A DNA stretch of 64,000 nt. It comes from Janthinobacterium agaricidamnosum (GTDB lineage Bacteria > Pseudomonadota > Gammaproteobacteria > Burkholderiales > Burkholderiaceae_D). How positions within the stretch are numbered: position 1 is the first letter of the stretch; each line of letters opens with the position of its first letter. The notes beneath the pieces were generated by a model. That model was not told the DNA's origin and did not search any database. It saw nothing but the letters and a program-made list of their open reading frames with translations. Positions 29,590 to 41,425 of the stretch are shown here, piece by piece. The position numbers were made by a program, and so were the translations under genes. The stretch covers positions 5,022,001-5,086,000 of the forward strand of contig NZ_CP033019.1 of assembly GCF_003667705.1 (NCBI RefSeq), in the 5' to 3' direction.

Positions 29590-29793
29590 TGCGCAACCGG
29601 CACGACACGTTTTCGCCCGCTTTTTTGCACGATACGCGTGCTATCGCACAATCGCGCGGCAAATGCCGCCGCCAGCGTCTCCGGAAATGCTTTTTCGGGT
29701 GTGCGATGCGGCCATGCGCGGCATCCGGAAATCCTGGCGCAGGCCTCGTCGCATGCACCGATGATGCGCGCATTTTTGCGCCGCCACGCACGC

Positions 29794-29824
29794 AAAAAAA
29801 AAGCGCCGTCACGATGACGGCGCT
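29794..29824 (-). terminator. Rho-independent terminator of nrdAB
   Basis: Perfect ten-base arms agcgccgtca (29802-29811) and tgacggcgct (29815-29824) with a cga loop are followed on the minus strand by nine T residues (29802-29794). It lies 24 bases after the nrdB stop codon. Confidence 0.9.
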
Positions 29825-29847
29825 TGTTGGCGTAGCCTGAAAAAGGA

Positions 29848-30999
29848 TTACTCCCAGTTCAACGCACCACCCGTTTGATACTCGGTCACGCGGGTCTCGA
29901 AGAAGTTGCGTTCCTTCTTCATGTCGATCATTTCGCTCATCCACGGGAATGGATTTTCTTCCTGAGCGAACAGCGGCTCGATGCCGATCTGCTGCGCGCG
30001 GCGGTTGGCGATGAAGCGCAAATAGCCCTTGAACATCGGCGCGTTCAGACCCAGCACGCCGCGCGGCATGGTGTCTTCCGCGTACGCGTATTCCAGTTCC
30101 ACGGCCTTCATGAACAGATCCTTGATCTCTTCGCGGAAGGCGGCCGTCCACAACTGCGGATTTTCCATCTTGATCGTGTTGATCAAGTCGATGCCGAAGT
30201 TACAGTGCATCGATTCGTCGCGCAGGATGTACTGGTACTGCTCGGCCGCGCCCATCATCTTGTTCTGGCGGCCCAGCGCCAGGATCTGCGTGAAGCCGAC
30301 ATAGAAGAACAGGCCTTCCATCAGGCAGGCAAACACGATCAGGGATTTCAGCAGCTTCTGGTCGTTTTCCACCGTGCCGGTGACGAAGGCCGGGTCGGTC
30401 AGGGTGTTGATGAACGGGATCAGGAATTCATCCTTGTCGCGGATCGACTTGACTTCGTTGTAGGCGTTGAAGATCTCGCCTTCGTCCAGGCCCAGCGATT
30501 CGACGATGTACTGGTAGGCGTGCGTGTGGATCGCTTCCTCGAACGCCTGGCGCAGCAGGTACTGGCGGCACTCGGGCGCCGTGATGTGGCGGTAGGTACC
30601 CAGCACGATGTTGTTGGCGGCCAGCGAGTCGGCCGTCACGAAGAAGCCCAGGTTGCGCTTGACCAGGCGGCGCTCGTCGTCCGTCAGGCCGTTCGGGTTT
30701 TTCCACAGCTCGATATCGCGCTGCATGTTCACTTCCTGCGGCATCCAGTGGTTGGCGCAGCCGGCCAGGTATTTGTCCCACGCCCACTTGTACTTGAACG
30801 GCACCAGCTGGTTGACGTCCGTCTTGCCGTTGATGATGCGCTTGTCGTCGGCATTCACGCGGCGCGCCACTTGCTCGGCGTTCGCTTCGGACGGCTCGGC
30901 GCCGGCCGGCAGGTTCAAATCGGTATTTCCCAACGGCGCTTGCTGCGCCGGACGCGGCACAGCTGCCGACGTGGTTTCATCATCCCAAGACAACGACAT
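29848..30999 (-). CDS. nrdB: Class Ia ribonucleotide reductase beta subunit
   Basis: A 383-residue diiron protein that holds the tyrosyl radical for NrdA. It has the helix [18 protein letters not shown], the metal-ligand and radical region [18 protein letters not shown] with the conserved Tyr, and [16 protein letters not shown] and [13 protein letters not shown] supplying the other iron ligands. The C terminus ends [19 protein letters not shown], the tail that docks to NrdA. The start at 30999 follows AAGGAAG; an in-frame ATG at 31017 only extends over that site. It lies 118 bases downstream of nrdA. Confidence 0.96.
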   Translation of the reverse strand: MSLSWDDETTSAAVPRPAQQAPLGNTDLNLPAGAEPSEANAEQVARRVNADDKRIINGKTDVNQLVPFKYKWAWDKYLAGCANHWMPQEVNMQRDIELWKNPNGLTDDERRLVKRNLGFFVTADSLAANNIVLGTYRHITAPECRQYLLRQAFEEAIHTHAYQYIVESLGLDEGEIFNAYNEVKSIRDKDEFLIPFINTLTDPAFVTGTVENDQKLLKSLIVFACLMEGLFFYVGFTQILALGRQNKMMGAAEQYQYILRDESMHCNFGIDLINTIKMENPQLWTAAFREEIKDLFMKAVELEYAYAEDTMPRGVLGLNAPMFKGYLRFIANRRAQQIGIEPLFAQEENPFPWMSEMIDMKKERNFFETRVTEYQTGGALNWE

Positions 31000-31117
31000 A
31001 TTCTTCTTCCTTTCCATGCCGGCGAGCCGGCGATCCGCAACAGGCCCGTTGAATCGGACAATACGGACATTGACAACATTGAATCAGCCCAGAAGTTCTG
31101 GGCTGACAACTAAAATC

Positions 31118-34069
<2,952 letters not shown>

Positions 34070-34332
34070 TGAAGCTCCCGTTGTCAGCTAAAGTCAGCCT
34101 GCAGTTTTGCTGCCGCGTGTGTTGTTGAATAGAACGCCCGATGGTCAGGGTTTCTTCAGGTATTTGTTGCTAAATAGTAAATTTATAATGCATAAAACAG
34201 GTCAGTATCCATAGCGCCACACCGTACTGCCCGGCTGGCGCGAAACACGATCAAGGGTGATAAACCGCCAGTTCCAGTGCTTTATCAGCAATCCGGATAG
34301 CTTTGACAATAATTCTGAAAACGTCTGTGATG
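34070..34332. other. Long leader or spacer upstream of nrdA
   Basis: This 263-base stretch between the NrdR-like boxes and nrdA is more AT-rich than its surroundings (for example aatagtaaatttataatgca near 34170). No convincing gene, terminator or known riboswitch was recognised. If the NrdR boxes mark the promoter, it is the nrdA 5' untranslated region. Confidence 0.4.
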
Positions 34333-34379
34333 GCACTAGATATAGTCTTTACATCCAACTTCTGCACTAATTGTAGTGC
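34333..34379. promoter_or_regulatory. Tandem NrdR-box-like sites upstream of nrdA
   Basis: Box 1 gcactagatatagtct (34333-34348) matches 13 of 16 positions of the NrdR consensus acaCwAtATwTwGtGt. Box 2 gcactaattgtagtgc (34364-34379) matches 11 of 16 and is itself palindromic. They are 31 bases apart start to start, about three helical turns, the spacing typical of NrdR pairs. They lie about 265-310 bases before the nrdA start codon; no other gene of the ribonucleotide reductase group is near. Confidence 0.65.
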
Positions 34380-34460
34380 CCATCGAAGGGCGATGCAATA
34401 GTTTTCCAGCATCCGCCGGCGTAATTTTTTGTATTTTCATATACGATTTCGGTTGACTTT

Positions 34461-35072
34461 TCAGGGCATGGATGGAAAGCCCAATCCCCGCGAAGTAAGC
34501 GCTAACGCAGGCTGCCCGCGCAGGGTTTCCAGCCAGCACTCTTGATAAAAATGCCAGTCAAAAAACGGCCCCGGATCCGTCTTCCGTCCCGGTGCGATAT
34601 GCTCGTGGCCGCGCACATGGGACAGCCCGTGGCGCGCCACCAGCGCCGCCGTCAGCGCCGCCAGCACATGGTATTGCCGCCGCTGGAAAGGCACATCGTC
34701 CGCGCCCTCCATTTCGATACCGATGGAATAGCCATTGCACTGCGGGCGTCCTTCGAACACGGACGCGCCCGCATGCCAGGCACGTTGATCAGTAGAAACA
34801 TATTGCAACAACGCACCATCGCGCCGCACAAAAAAGTGCGCCGACACCTGCAAGCCACGCAGGTCGGCGAAGGAAGGATCGGCATTATAATCTACCCGGC
34901 CCGTAAACAAGTCCGACACATGCGGCCCGCCAAAGCGGCCACCCGGCAAGCTGATGTTATGAATCACCAGCAAGTCGACTTGCGCACCGTCCGGGCGCGC
35001 ATCGCAGTACGGCGAGTCATAGCGCAGCGCGCCGTCGCACCAGCCATCTTCATCTATCGTCCATCCGCTCAT
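34461..35072 (-). CDS. ampD: N-acetylmuramyl-L-alanine amidase AmpD
   Basis: A 203-residue cytoplasmic zinc amidase that removes the peptide from 1,6-anhydro-MurNAc during murein recycling. It has the zinc ligands in LLVIHNISLPGGRFG and GHEHIAPGRKTDPGPFFDW, the conserved SAHFFVRRDGALLQYV and WHAGAS, and NGYSIGIEMEG. The ATG at 35072 is used; a TTG one codon earlier is possible. The gene overlaps the 3' end of the sigma-54 activator gene by 23 bases, so the two are probably co-transcribed. Confidence 0.96.
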   Translation of the reverse strand: MSGWTIDEDGWCDGALRYDSPYCDARPDGAQVDLLVIHNISLPGGRFGGPHVSDLFTGRVDYNADPSFADLRGLQVSAHFFVRRDGALLQYVSTDQRAWHAGASVFEGRPQCNGYSIGIEMEGADDVPFQRRQYHVLAALTAALVARHGLSHVRGHEHIAPGRKTDPGPFFDWHFYQECWLETLRGQPALALTSRGLGFPSMP

Positions 35073-36129
35073 CAAGTAATGCTTCCTGTATCGTCAATTT
35101 CTGCATGCGGTAACGCAACTGGCGCACGCTCAGGCCCAGCTGACGCGCCGCCCGCGCGCGGTGATAACGCGCCTGGACCAGCGCCTGCATGATCATGTCG
35201 CGCTCGGCCTGACGCAAATACACGTCCAGCGGCAGGGCCGGGCTCACGCCATATGCCGCCATGCCGGGTAGGCACAGTTGCCGCTCCGGCAAGTCCGGCA
35301 ATGCCGGCGCCGCCCGCAACGGCATGCTGTCCGGCGCGGATGGCAAGGCCAGCCCGTCGAGCGCGATCACGCCGCCGTCGGCAAAGGCCAGTGCCCGCTC
35401 CAGCACGTTTTCCAGTTCGCGCACATTGCCGGGAAACGCGTACGCGGCCAGGGCCGCCAGCACGGGCGGCGCCAGGCTCACGGCCCGGCGTGGCGACAGG
35501 CGCGCCAGGATCACCTCACATAATACCTGCAGATCGCCGCGCCGTTCGCGCAGCGGCGGCAGCGCCAGTTCGATCACATTGAGGCGGTAAAACAGATCCT
35601 GGCGAAAGGTGCAGGCGGCCACGCCGCTCGCCAGGCCATGCTGGCTGGCGCACAGGATGCGCACGTCGACGGCTTCGTCAGCACTGCCGCCCAGCTTGCG
35701 CACGCGGCGCTCCTGCAGCACGCGCAACAGTTTCACCTGCATGGCCAGCGGAAGGTCGTCGACTTCGTCGAGCAGCAGGCTGCCGCCATGGGCCGCCTGG
35801 AACAAGCCCTGGCGCTCGTGCAGCGCGCCCGTGTAGGCGCCCGGGCGGCAGCCGAAGAATTCCGCTTCCATCAGCGCTTCGGGTATGGCGCCGCAGTTGA
35901 CGGCGATAAACGGGAAGCCGGCGCGCGCGCCCTGCGCATGGATGGCGCGCGCCGCCAGTTCCTTGCCCGTGCCTGATTCGCCGCGGATGGCCACCGGCGC
36001 GCCGCAGCGGGCGATGCGGCTTATCTGCGCGCGCAGCGCCTGCATGGGCAAGGAATTACCGCTCAGTTGCGGCGCCGGCTCCATGCCGGTGGTGGTCACG
36101 GTCTGCTGGCTGGTGCGGGGACTGGACAT
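35050..36129 (-). CDS. Sigma-54-dependent activator without receiver domain (PilR-like)
   Basis: A 359-residue transcription activator. The AAA+ domain starts almost at the N terminus, with Walker A GESGTGKE near residue 50, the sigma-54 contact loop GAYTGA (usual GAFTGA), Walker B GGSLLLDEVDD and FRQDLFYRLNVIELALPPLRER. The C terminus is a Fis-type helix-turn-helix (RARAARQLGLSVRQLRYRMQKL). No receiver or other sensory domain is present. The location beside ampD and the ccsA-like gene is where I would expect pilS-pilR, and pilS is absent, so this may be a PilR descendant that lost its input domain. Alternatively it is a PspF-like regulator. Confidence 0.85.
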   Translation of the reverse strand: MSSPRTSQQTVTTTGMEPAPQLSGNSLPMQALRAQISRIARCGAPVAIRGESGTGKELAARAIHAQGARAGFPFIAVNCGAIPEALMEAEFFGCRPGAYTGALHERQGLFQAAHGGSLLLDEVDDLPLAMQVKLLRVLQERRVRKLGGSADEAVDVRILCASQHGLASGVAACTFRQDLFYRLNVIELALPPLRERRGDLQVLCEVILARLSPRRAVSLAPPVLAALAAYAFPGNVRELENVLERALAFADGGVIALDGLALPSAPDSMPLRAAPALPDLPERQLCLPGMAAYGVSPALPLDVYLRQAERDMIMQALVQARYHRARAARQLGLSVRQLRYRMQKLTIQEALLDERMDDR

Positions 36130-36248
36130 GGGAGCGCGCCTTTCTGCAATGGCGGTGGCGAACCGCCTGCTGCAGATGCTACGCCGGACGAATGCCGGAG
36201 GTCGTTACGATACGGATGAGCAACGCGCGCGAAGCTGCGCGCTTGCCC

Positions 36249-36503
36249 TTACACGGTGGCGTGCGCGTGGCTGCAGTAATCGTGACCCTTGGCCTGCACG
36301 TTTTCCGAGGCCGGATAGTAGACGCCGCAATGGGCGCAGCACAGCATCAGCTCGGCATCGGGCAATTCCTGCGGCCGGCCCGGCGGCGCAAACGGATTCG
36401 GCGGCTGCTGCGCGCGGGCGCGCTGCTGCATGCCCCGGATCTTGCTGCGGATAGCAAACAGCACCAGGAACACCAGCGCCAGCCAGAATAAAACACGTGT
36501 CAT
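36249..36503 (-). CDS. PP0621-like (MYFR) small protein with Cys pairs
   Basis: An 84-residue protein with one N-terminal membrane helix (VLFWLALVFLVLFAIRSKIRG) and a C-terminal domain with CCAHCGVYYPASE and YCSHAHA, which could bind a metal ion. Family function is unknown. It starts with ATGA overlap at the end of the ccsA-like gene and precedes the sigma-54 activator, an order I recall from other Burkholderiales. Confidence 0.85.
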   Translation of the reverse strand: MTRVLFWLALVFLVLFAIRSKIRGMQQRARAQQPPNPFAPPGRPQELPDAELMLCCAHCGVYYPASENVQAKGHDYCSHAHATV

Positions 36504-37303
36504 GCGAATCCTCGGTGTAAAACCACTTCCAGTACAAAACGGCTGCCGACATAGGCCAGCAGCAAGGTGGCGAAACCGGCCAGGGTGAAGCTCAGGGCCG
36601 TCTTGCCGCGCCAGCCGCGAAAGCGGCGCCCCGCCAGCAGGGCGGCAAACAATAGCCACGACAGCATGGTAAACACGGATTTGTGATCCCAGTTGAGCGC
36701 CTTGCCAAATAATTGCTCGGAGAACACGATGCCCGACAGCACGGTCAAGCTGAGCAAAATAAACCCGAGGCCAATCATGCGGAACAGCAGCTTTTCCATC
36801 GTCAGCAAGGCTGGCAGCTGGTCCAGCGCGCTGCCGATGAAGCCGCGGCTTTCGCTGCGCGTATGCAGCCGCGATTCCTGCAGCGCCATCAGCACGGCGT
36901 GAAAGGCGGCGATCGTCAAGGTGCTGTAGGCGAGCACGGCCACGGCAATATGCCAGCCGAAGACGGCCGACTTGCCTTCCATGCTGACCTGGCTGCCGGG
37001 AAAGGCCCAGGCCAGGCCAATGGCGAGGACGGCGCTGGGCATGACCATGCGGCGCAGTCCGTCCAGGCTGAAATTGCGGTTCTCTATCCAGTAGGCGCCC
37101 ACCGAGACCCATAGCGCGGCCGACAGCATGGCGGAAAAACCGAAGCGCAAGGTGCCCGGCGCCATCAGGTCGAACCACAGGGTGGCGGCGTGCGCCAGCC
37201 AGGCGACGCCGGTCAGGCCGGCAATGAGCCGGGCACGGGACGAGGGAAGCACCGCGCACGCCGCGTACAACAGGGCGGCGATGAAAAAGAAATAGATCTG
37301 CAT
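36500..37303 (-). CDS. CcsA/YpjD-family inner-membrane protein
   Basis: A 267-residue protein with about eight membrane helices and the cytochrome c assembly (CcsA/CcmC-type) features FGWHIAVAVLAYSTLTIAAFHA and LNWDHKSVFTMLSWLLF, with conserved His residues that could hold haem. YpjD-type members stand apart from the true cytochrome c maturation genes, and their role is not settled. It heads an operon with the PP0621-like gene and the sigma-54 activator. Confidence 0.88.
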   Translation of the reverse strand: MQIYFFFIAALLYAACAVLPSSRARLIAGLTGVAWLAHAATLWFDLMAPGTLRFGFSAMLSAALWVSVGAYWIENRNFSLDGLRRMVMPSAVLAIGLAWAFPGSQVSMEGKSAVFGWHIAVAVLAYSTLTIAAFHAVLMALQESRLHTRSESRGFIGSALDQLPALLTMEKLLFRMIGLGFILLSLTVLSGIVFSEQLFGKALNWDHKSVFTMLSWLLFAALLAGRRFRGWRGKTALSFTLAGFATLLLAYVGSRFVLEVVLHRGFA

Positions 37304-37564
37304 AGTTTAAGTTTACACCATAGCCGGCAAGCGCGATTCAAGCGACAGTATGGGCTGTAGGCAATTGGCGCCAGCCGATACCGCAAGCCTGCCATGATAT
37401 CGTGCCTCGGGCGCGACGGGGTGGCGCACCCTCAAGATTTCGGCAATCTTTCCTTCCATGTACGGTCGCCGCGTCGCGGCCACGTTGCCATCCTGATTAG
37501 CCAGTCCTATAATTATGTCCACAGAGCAATAATCATCGACCTTTCGCCACCTGCCCCCACCGCC

Positions 37565-38173
37565 ATGTTTTCTTTCAAAAAAATTTCCTGGACCTGCCTG
37601 CTGCTGGCCGCCTGCACTGTATTAAGCGGCTGCATGAAAGATGCGCCGTCCCAGTCCACCTACGAAGAGTATTTCCGTACCTCGATCCAAAGCTATGACC
37701 TGTACAAGGAGTACTTCGACATCGCGAAGCTGGAAAAGCTGAACGGCTGGAAAGAGAACGAACAATATGAAATCAAGGGCTCGGCCGTGCTGCGCGCCAA
37801 GGTGGGCTACCTGGAATTGCTGGCCGACGTGGCCGACAAGCTCGAAGCGCAGGCCAAGACGGACGGCTCCGTGGGCATGACCATGGGTTTGGGCCTGATG
37901 GCGCGCGGCATGGGCGGCGAAAACAAGGTGTTCCGCGAATTCTGGACGCAGCAGCAGGAAAAAAAGGCGATTCCCGCGCCGCTGCTGGCGCGCCAGGCGG
38001 CGATGACGGCCGAGCGTTTCGAGAACCTGCTGCAATGGTCGGACCAGCTCGTGCAAGACAATTACGGCGCCATCATCAGCCGCCAGTTGAAGAAAGGCGA
38101 TGAACTGACGCGCATCTACACCTTGAGCTTCCGGCACACGGAAAAAGGCTGGATGGGTTTTAACGCCCGCTAA
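37565..38173 (+). CDS. Lipoprotein of unknown function
   Basis: A 202-residue protein with a lipoprotein signal (ISWTCLLLAACTVLSGC, lipobox LSGC with Cys at residue 21). The mature part is helical and charged, with no family that I recognise; it includes YEEYFRTSIQSYDLYKEYF and a Gly/Met-rich patch GMTMGLGLMARGMGG. The start at 37565 gives a compact signal peptide; the frame is open further upstream without sense. It is transcribed divergently from the ccsA-like gene, and a bidirectional terminator follows. Confidence 0.8.
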   Translation: MFSFKKISWTCLLLAACTVLSGCMKDAPSQSTYEEYFRTSIQSYDLYKEYFDIAKLEKLNGWKENEQYEIKGSAVLRAKVGYLELLADVADKLEAQAKTDGSVGMTMGLGLMARGMGGENKVFREFWTQQQEKKAIPAPLLARQAAMTAERFENLLQWSDQLVQDNYGAIISRQLKKGDELTRIYTLSFRHTEKGWMGFNAR

Positions 38174-38187
38174 GGCCACGCCTCCAC

Positions 38188-38227
38188 AAAAAAAACCTCC
38201 GCGCCATCGCTGGCACGGAGGTTTTTT
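38188..38227. terminator. Bidirectional rho-independent terminator
   Basis: Arms aacctccg/cggaggtt with an inner gcca/tggc stem are flanked by A residues on the left and T residues on the right. It separates the convergent lipoprotein gene and substrate-binding-protein gene and can stop both. Confidence 0.88.
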
Positions 38228-38242
38228 ACATGGTTGCCTGAT

Positions 38243-39232
38243 TTACTTCACGTTCAGGCTCTTTTTCGCCTGCTCCAGCAAGTCCGTCTTGACCCAGTCC
38301 TTGGCCACGGGCGGCTTCGTCATGCGGCCCACGCCCGTTTTCACCATCACGTCCGTGGTGACCTGGATATGCTCGGGCGAGATGTCATACGAATACGGCG
38401 AATTGCTGATCGCGTCGTCGAAGTCATCCTTCGTGATCTGACCGCGGAACACGACTTCGCGCACATACTTTTCCGCCGTCGCCTTGTTGTCGATAAAGGT
38501 TTTCGTCGCTTCGACGAAGCAGCGCATGAATTTTTCCGCCACAGGACGGCGTTCCTTGTAGAACTTTTCCGTCATCACCATGGTCCGCACAGGCTCGCCG
38601 ATCGGCGTGTCGTACGGTTTGATGACTTCGGTGCCAAAACCCTTGTTGATCGCCTGCGACGATTGCGGTTCCGACTGCATCATGGCGTCGAGATTCTTGC
38701 CCATCAGCGCCTGGTTCAAGTCGGCGTAGGCGAGGAACACCAGCTGCACGTCCTTGCCCTTGGTTTCCGAATACGTCAGACCCGCCTGCGACAGCTCGGC
38801 CAGCAGCAGCACTTCCTGGATGCCGCCGCGCGTCACGCCCACGCGCTTGCCCTTGAGTTCCTTGACGCTGGCGATCTTTTGCCCGGCGCCCGCCACCAGG
38901 CGCGCGCCGCCCTTGGCAAAACCGGCCACCACATAGATCGGCGCGCCGCCGGCGCGGCCGGAAATGGCCGCTTCGGACGCCGTCGCGCCCACGTCCAGCT
39001 CGCCCGCGATAATCGCCTGCATCACGTCGAGGCCCTTGGCGAAGACATGCTCTTCGACCTTGATGCCGCACTTGGGCGCGATTTCCTTGATGTACGACAC
39101 GGCGCCGTAATGGGCGAATTTCAAATTCCCCAGGCGCACGACTTCCTGCGCCTGTGCCTGCACGGCGCCCATGCCGAACGCCAGCATGAGGGCGGCGGCA
39201 ATACCGGTCTTCAAGGTTGATTTTTTCTGCAT
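38243..39232 (-). CDS. ABC transporter substrate-binding protein (NitT/TauT/SsuA-like), orphan
   Basis: A 329-residue periplasmic protein with a signal peptide (LKTGIAAALMLAFGMGAVQAQA). The fold resembles aliphatic sulfonate/taurine/nitrate-type binding proteins: EVVRLGNLKFAHYGAV, LDVMQAIIAGELDVGATASEAAI and LKGKRVGVTRGG. The ligand is unknown. No permease or ATPase gene is adjacent, so it must work with a transporter elsewhere or not at all. AGGAGA before the ATG decides the start at 39232; an upstream ATG at 39280 lacks one. Confidence 0.88.
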   Translation of the reverse strand: MQKKSTLKTGIAAALMLAFGMGAVQAQAQEVVRLGNLKFAHYGAVSYIKEIAPKCGIKVEEHVFAKGLDVMQAIIAGELDVGATASEAAISGRAGGAPIYVVAGFAKGGARLVAGAGQKIASVKELKGKRVGVTRGGIQEVLLLAELSQAGLTYSETKGKDVQLVFLAYADLNQALMGKNLDAMMQSEPQSSQAINKGFGTEVIKPYDTPIGEPVRTMVMTEKFYKERRPVAEKFMRCFVEATKTFIDNKATAEKYVREVVFRGQITKDDFDDAISNSPYSYDISPEHIQVTTDVMVKTGVGRMTKPPVAKDWVKTDLLEQAKKSLNVK

Positions 39233-39349
39233 CGGGTTCTCCTGTGGTGGTTGGTATGTGCCCGCAAGGGCATAAAACACGAAACACTGCTCTTATTATG
39301 GGGAGATAGTACCGTGTGTTGAGTCAGGAGCAATCTTTTTTATGGAAAG

Positions 39350-39386
39350 CCTGCCTTGGCGCTGTTGCAGCAGCGCAAAGACAGGC
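39350..39386 (-). terminator. Imperfect stem-loop after macB
   Basis: On the minus strand cctgtctttgcgctg pairs with cagcgccaaggcagg with two imperfect positions and a ctgcaa loop. The downstream T tract is short (ctttccat), so it is a weak terminator candidate for macAB. Confidence 0.4.
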
Positions 39387-39421
39387 GAATCCGGGAGCAG
39401 CAAGCCCGGCTTCATGAAGCG

Positions 39422-41425
39422 TTACTGTCCCGCCAGCGCCACCACCGGATCGAGTCCCGACGCCTTGCGCGCCGGCATGAAGCCGAACACCAGCCCCGTC
39501 ACTACGGCGCAGGCAAATGCGCCGGCGATGGCGCTGAGCGAAAAGATCACGGGCACGTCCCAGACCAGCAGCAGGCCGGCCACCGTCACGCCGACCACGA
39601 TGCCGGCCACGCCGCCCACCACCGACACCAGCACGGCTTCGGTGAGGAACTGGCGCAGGATATCGCGCCGGCGCGCGCCCGTCGCCATGCGGATGCCGAT
39701 TTCGCGCGTGCGCTCGCGCACCGTCATCAGCATCACGTTCATGACGCCGATGCCGCCCACCACCAGCGAGACGGCGGCGATCAGGCTGAGCATCATGGTC
39801 ATGTTGTCCTGCGTCTTGGCTTCGGCGGCGATCGACGCGGCCGCATTGCTGATGCCGTAGTCGCGGATGCGGTGGCGCTCGAACATGGTGGCGTCGACCG
39901 CCGCCTCCACCTCCGTCACGCGCTTGACGTCGTCCACGGCCATCACCGTGTACGTCGGCTCGCGCTGGCCGAAGACGCGGATGCCGGCCGTGGAAAACGG
40001 CAGCAGCAGCACGTCGTCTTCATCCTTCTCGCCCGTCAGCGCGCCTTTCGCGCTCATCACGCCGATCACCTGGAACGGCACGTTGCCGATCAGGATGCTC
40101 TGCCCCACGGGGTTGGGCACGTCGGGCATCAGCTTTTCGGCCAGGTGCGCGCCCAGCACGGCCACGGTGGCCATCTCGCGCTCGTCTTCCTCGGTAAAGA
40201 AACCGCCCTTGGCCACGGGCCAGGTCTGGATCTGCGGCAGGGCCGGCCCCGTGCCGCGCACATAGGTCTGCACGTCGAGGTTACCGTGGCGTATCACCTT
40301 GTTGCCCGTGACATTCGGCAGCACGTGGGAAATGCCCGGCACGTCCTTGAGCGCATCGAGGTCGGCCAGGGTGATGCTGCGCCCGGGGATGCGCGAGCTT
40401 TCGCCGCGCGACGCCATGTACAGCAGGTTCGAGCCGAAGGCGCCCAGTTGCGCCATCACTTGCTGGCGCGTGCCCAGGCCGATGGCCAGCATGACGATCA
40501 CGGAAGCGACGCCGATGACGATGCCCAGCAAGGTCAAGCCCGTGCGGAAACGGTTGATCCACAGCACGCGCCAGGCGGCGCGCGCCGCGTCGAGCAATTC
40601 CGTGCCCAGCGACGCGCCCGTGTCATGGGCGGCGCGCGACATGTCCAGCGGCGGCAGGGCCGTCGATGTGGCGGGAATGGCGATGGCGCCCGAGTCCGCG
40701 ATGATTTCGCCGTCGCTGATCTCGATCACGCGGCGCGCCTGGGCCGCCACCTTGCGGTCATGCGTGATGAGGATGATGGTATGGCCCGCGTCGGCCAGTT
40801 CGCCCAAGAGGGCCATGACTTCGGCACCGCTGCTGCTATCTAACGCCCCCGTCGGTTCATCGGCGAGGATGATGCGCCCGCCATTCATCAGGGCACGCGC
40901 GATCGACACGCGCTGCTGCTGCCCGCCCGACAATTGATTCGGCCGGTGGTCGAGCCGCTCGCCCAGGCCCAGGCGCTTGAGCAGCGCTTCCGAGCGGGCG
41001 TGGCGGGCCGCGGCCGGCATGCCCGCGTACAGGGCCGGCACTTCCACGTTTTCGCGCGCCGATTCGGTGGCGATCAGGTGATACCCCTGGAAGACGAAAC
41101 CGAACGCTTCGCGCCGCAGCCACGCCAGTTCATCGGGATTCAGGCTGGCCACGTCCTGGCCGGCGAAGCGGTAAGTGCCGTCGCTGGGCCTGTCCAGGCA
41201 CCCAAGCAAGTGCATCAGGGTCGATTTGCCGGAACCGGACGCACCGACGATGGCGACGAATTCGCCGGCGCCAATCGACAAGGTCAGACCGCGCAGCACT
41301 TCCACGGCCGGCGCGCCATCGTGGCCGCCGTAGCGCTTGCGGATGCCTTGCAATTCAATCAACGGCGCCGCTTGGTCCGGCTGTCCCGCTTGTCCCAGCG
41401 ACGCGGCCTCACTCATGGCACTCAT
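39422..41425 (-). CDS. macB: MacB-family ABC transporter, fused ATPase and permease
   Basis: A 667-residue inner-membrane protein. The N-terminal ATPase (about residues 20-250) has Walker [10 protein letters not shown]-loop VFQGYH, signature LSGGQQQR, Walker [13 protein letters not shown] and the switch THD. It is followed by the first membrane helix (near 300), a large periplasmic domain and three C-terminal helices (about 535-650). MacB with MacA and an outer-membrane channel exports macrolides, peptides or lipid-like substrates. The ATG at 41425 overlaps the macA stop. No TolC-type gene is adjacent. Confidence 0.94.
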   Translation of the reverse strand: MSAMSEAASLGQAGQPDQAAPLIELQGIRKRYGGHDGAPAVEVLRGLTLSIGAGEFVAIVGASGSGKSTLMHLLGCLDRPSDGTYRFAGQDVASLNPDELAWLRREAFGFVFQGYHLIATESARENVEVPALYAGMPAAARHARSEALLKRLGLGERLDHRPNQLSGGQQQRVSIARALMNGGRIILADEPTGALDSSSGAEVMALLGELADAGHTIILITHDRKVAAQARRVIEISDGEIIADSGAIAIPATSTALPPLDMSRAAHDTGASLGTELLDAARAAWRVLWINRFRTGLTLLGIVIGVASVIVMLAIGLGTRQQVMAQLGAFGSNLLYMASRGESSRIPGRSITLADLDALKDVPGISHVLPNVTGNKVIRHGNLDVQTYVRGTGPALPQIQTWPVAKGGFFTEEDEREMATVAVLGAHLAEKLMPDVPNPVGQSILIGNVPFQVIGVMSAKGALTGEKDEDDVLLLPFSTAGIRVFGQREPTYTVMAVDDVKRVTEVEAAVDATMFERHRIRDYGISNAAASIAAEAKTQDNMTMMLSLIAAVSLVVGGIGVMNVMLMTVRERTREIGIRMATGARRRDILRQFLTEAVLVSVVGGVAGIVVGVTVAGLLLVWDVPVIFSLSAIAGAFACAVVTGLVFGFMPARKASGLDPVVALAGQ

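Noticed and set aside
34336..34539. A 67-codon minus-strand frame
   Set aside because: It overlaps both the 3' end of ampD and the NrdR-like boxes and has no recognisable protein.
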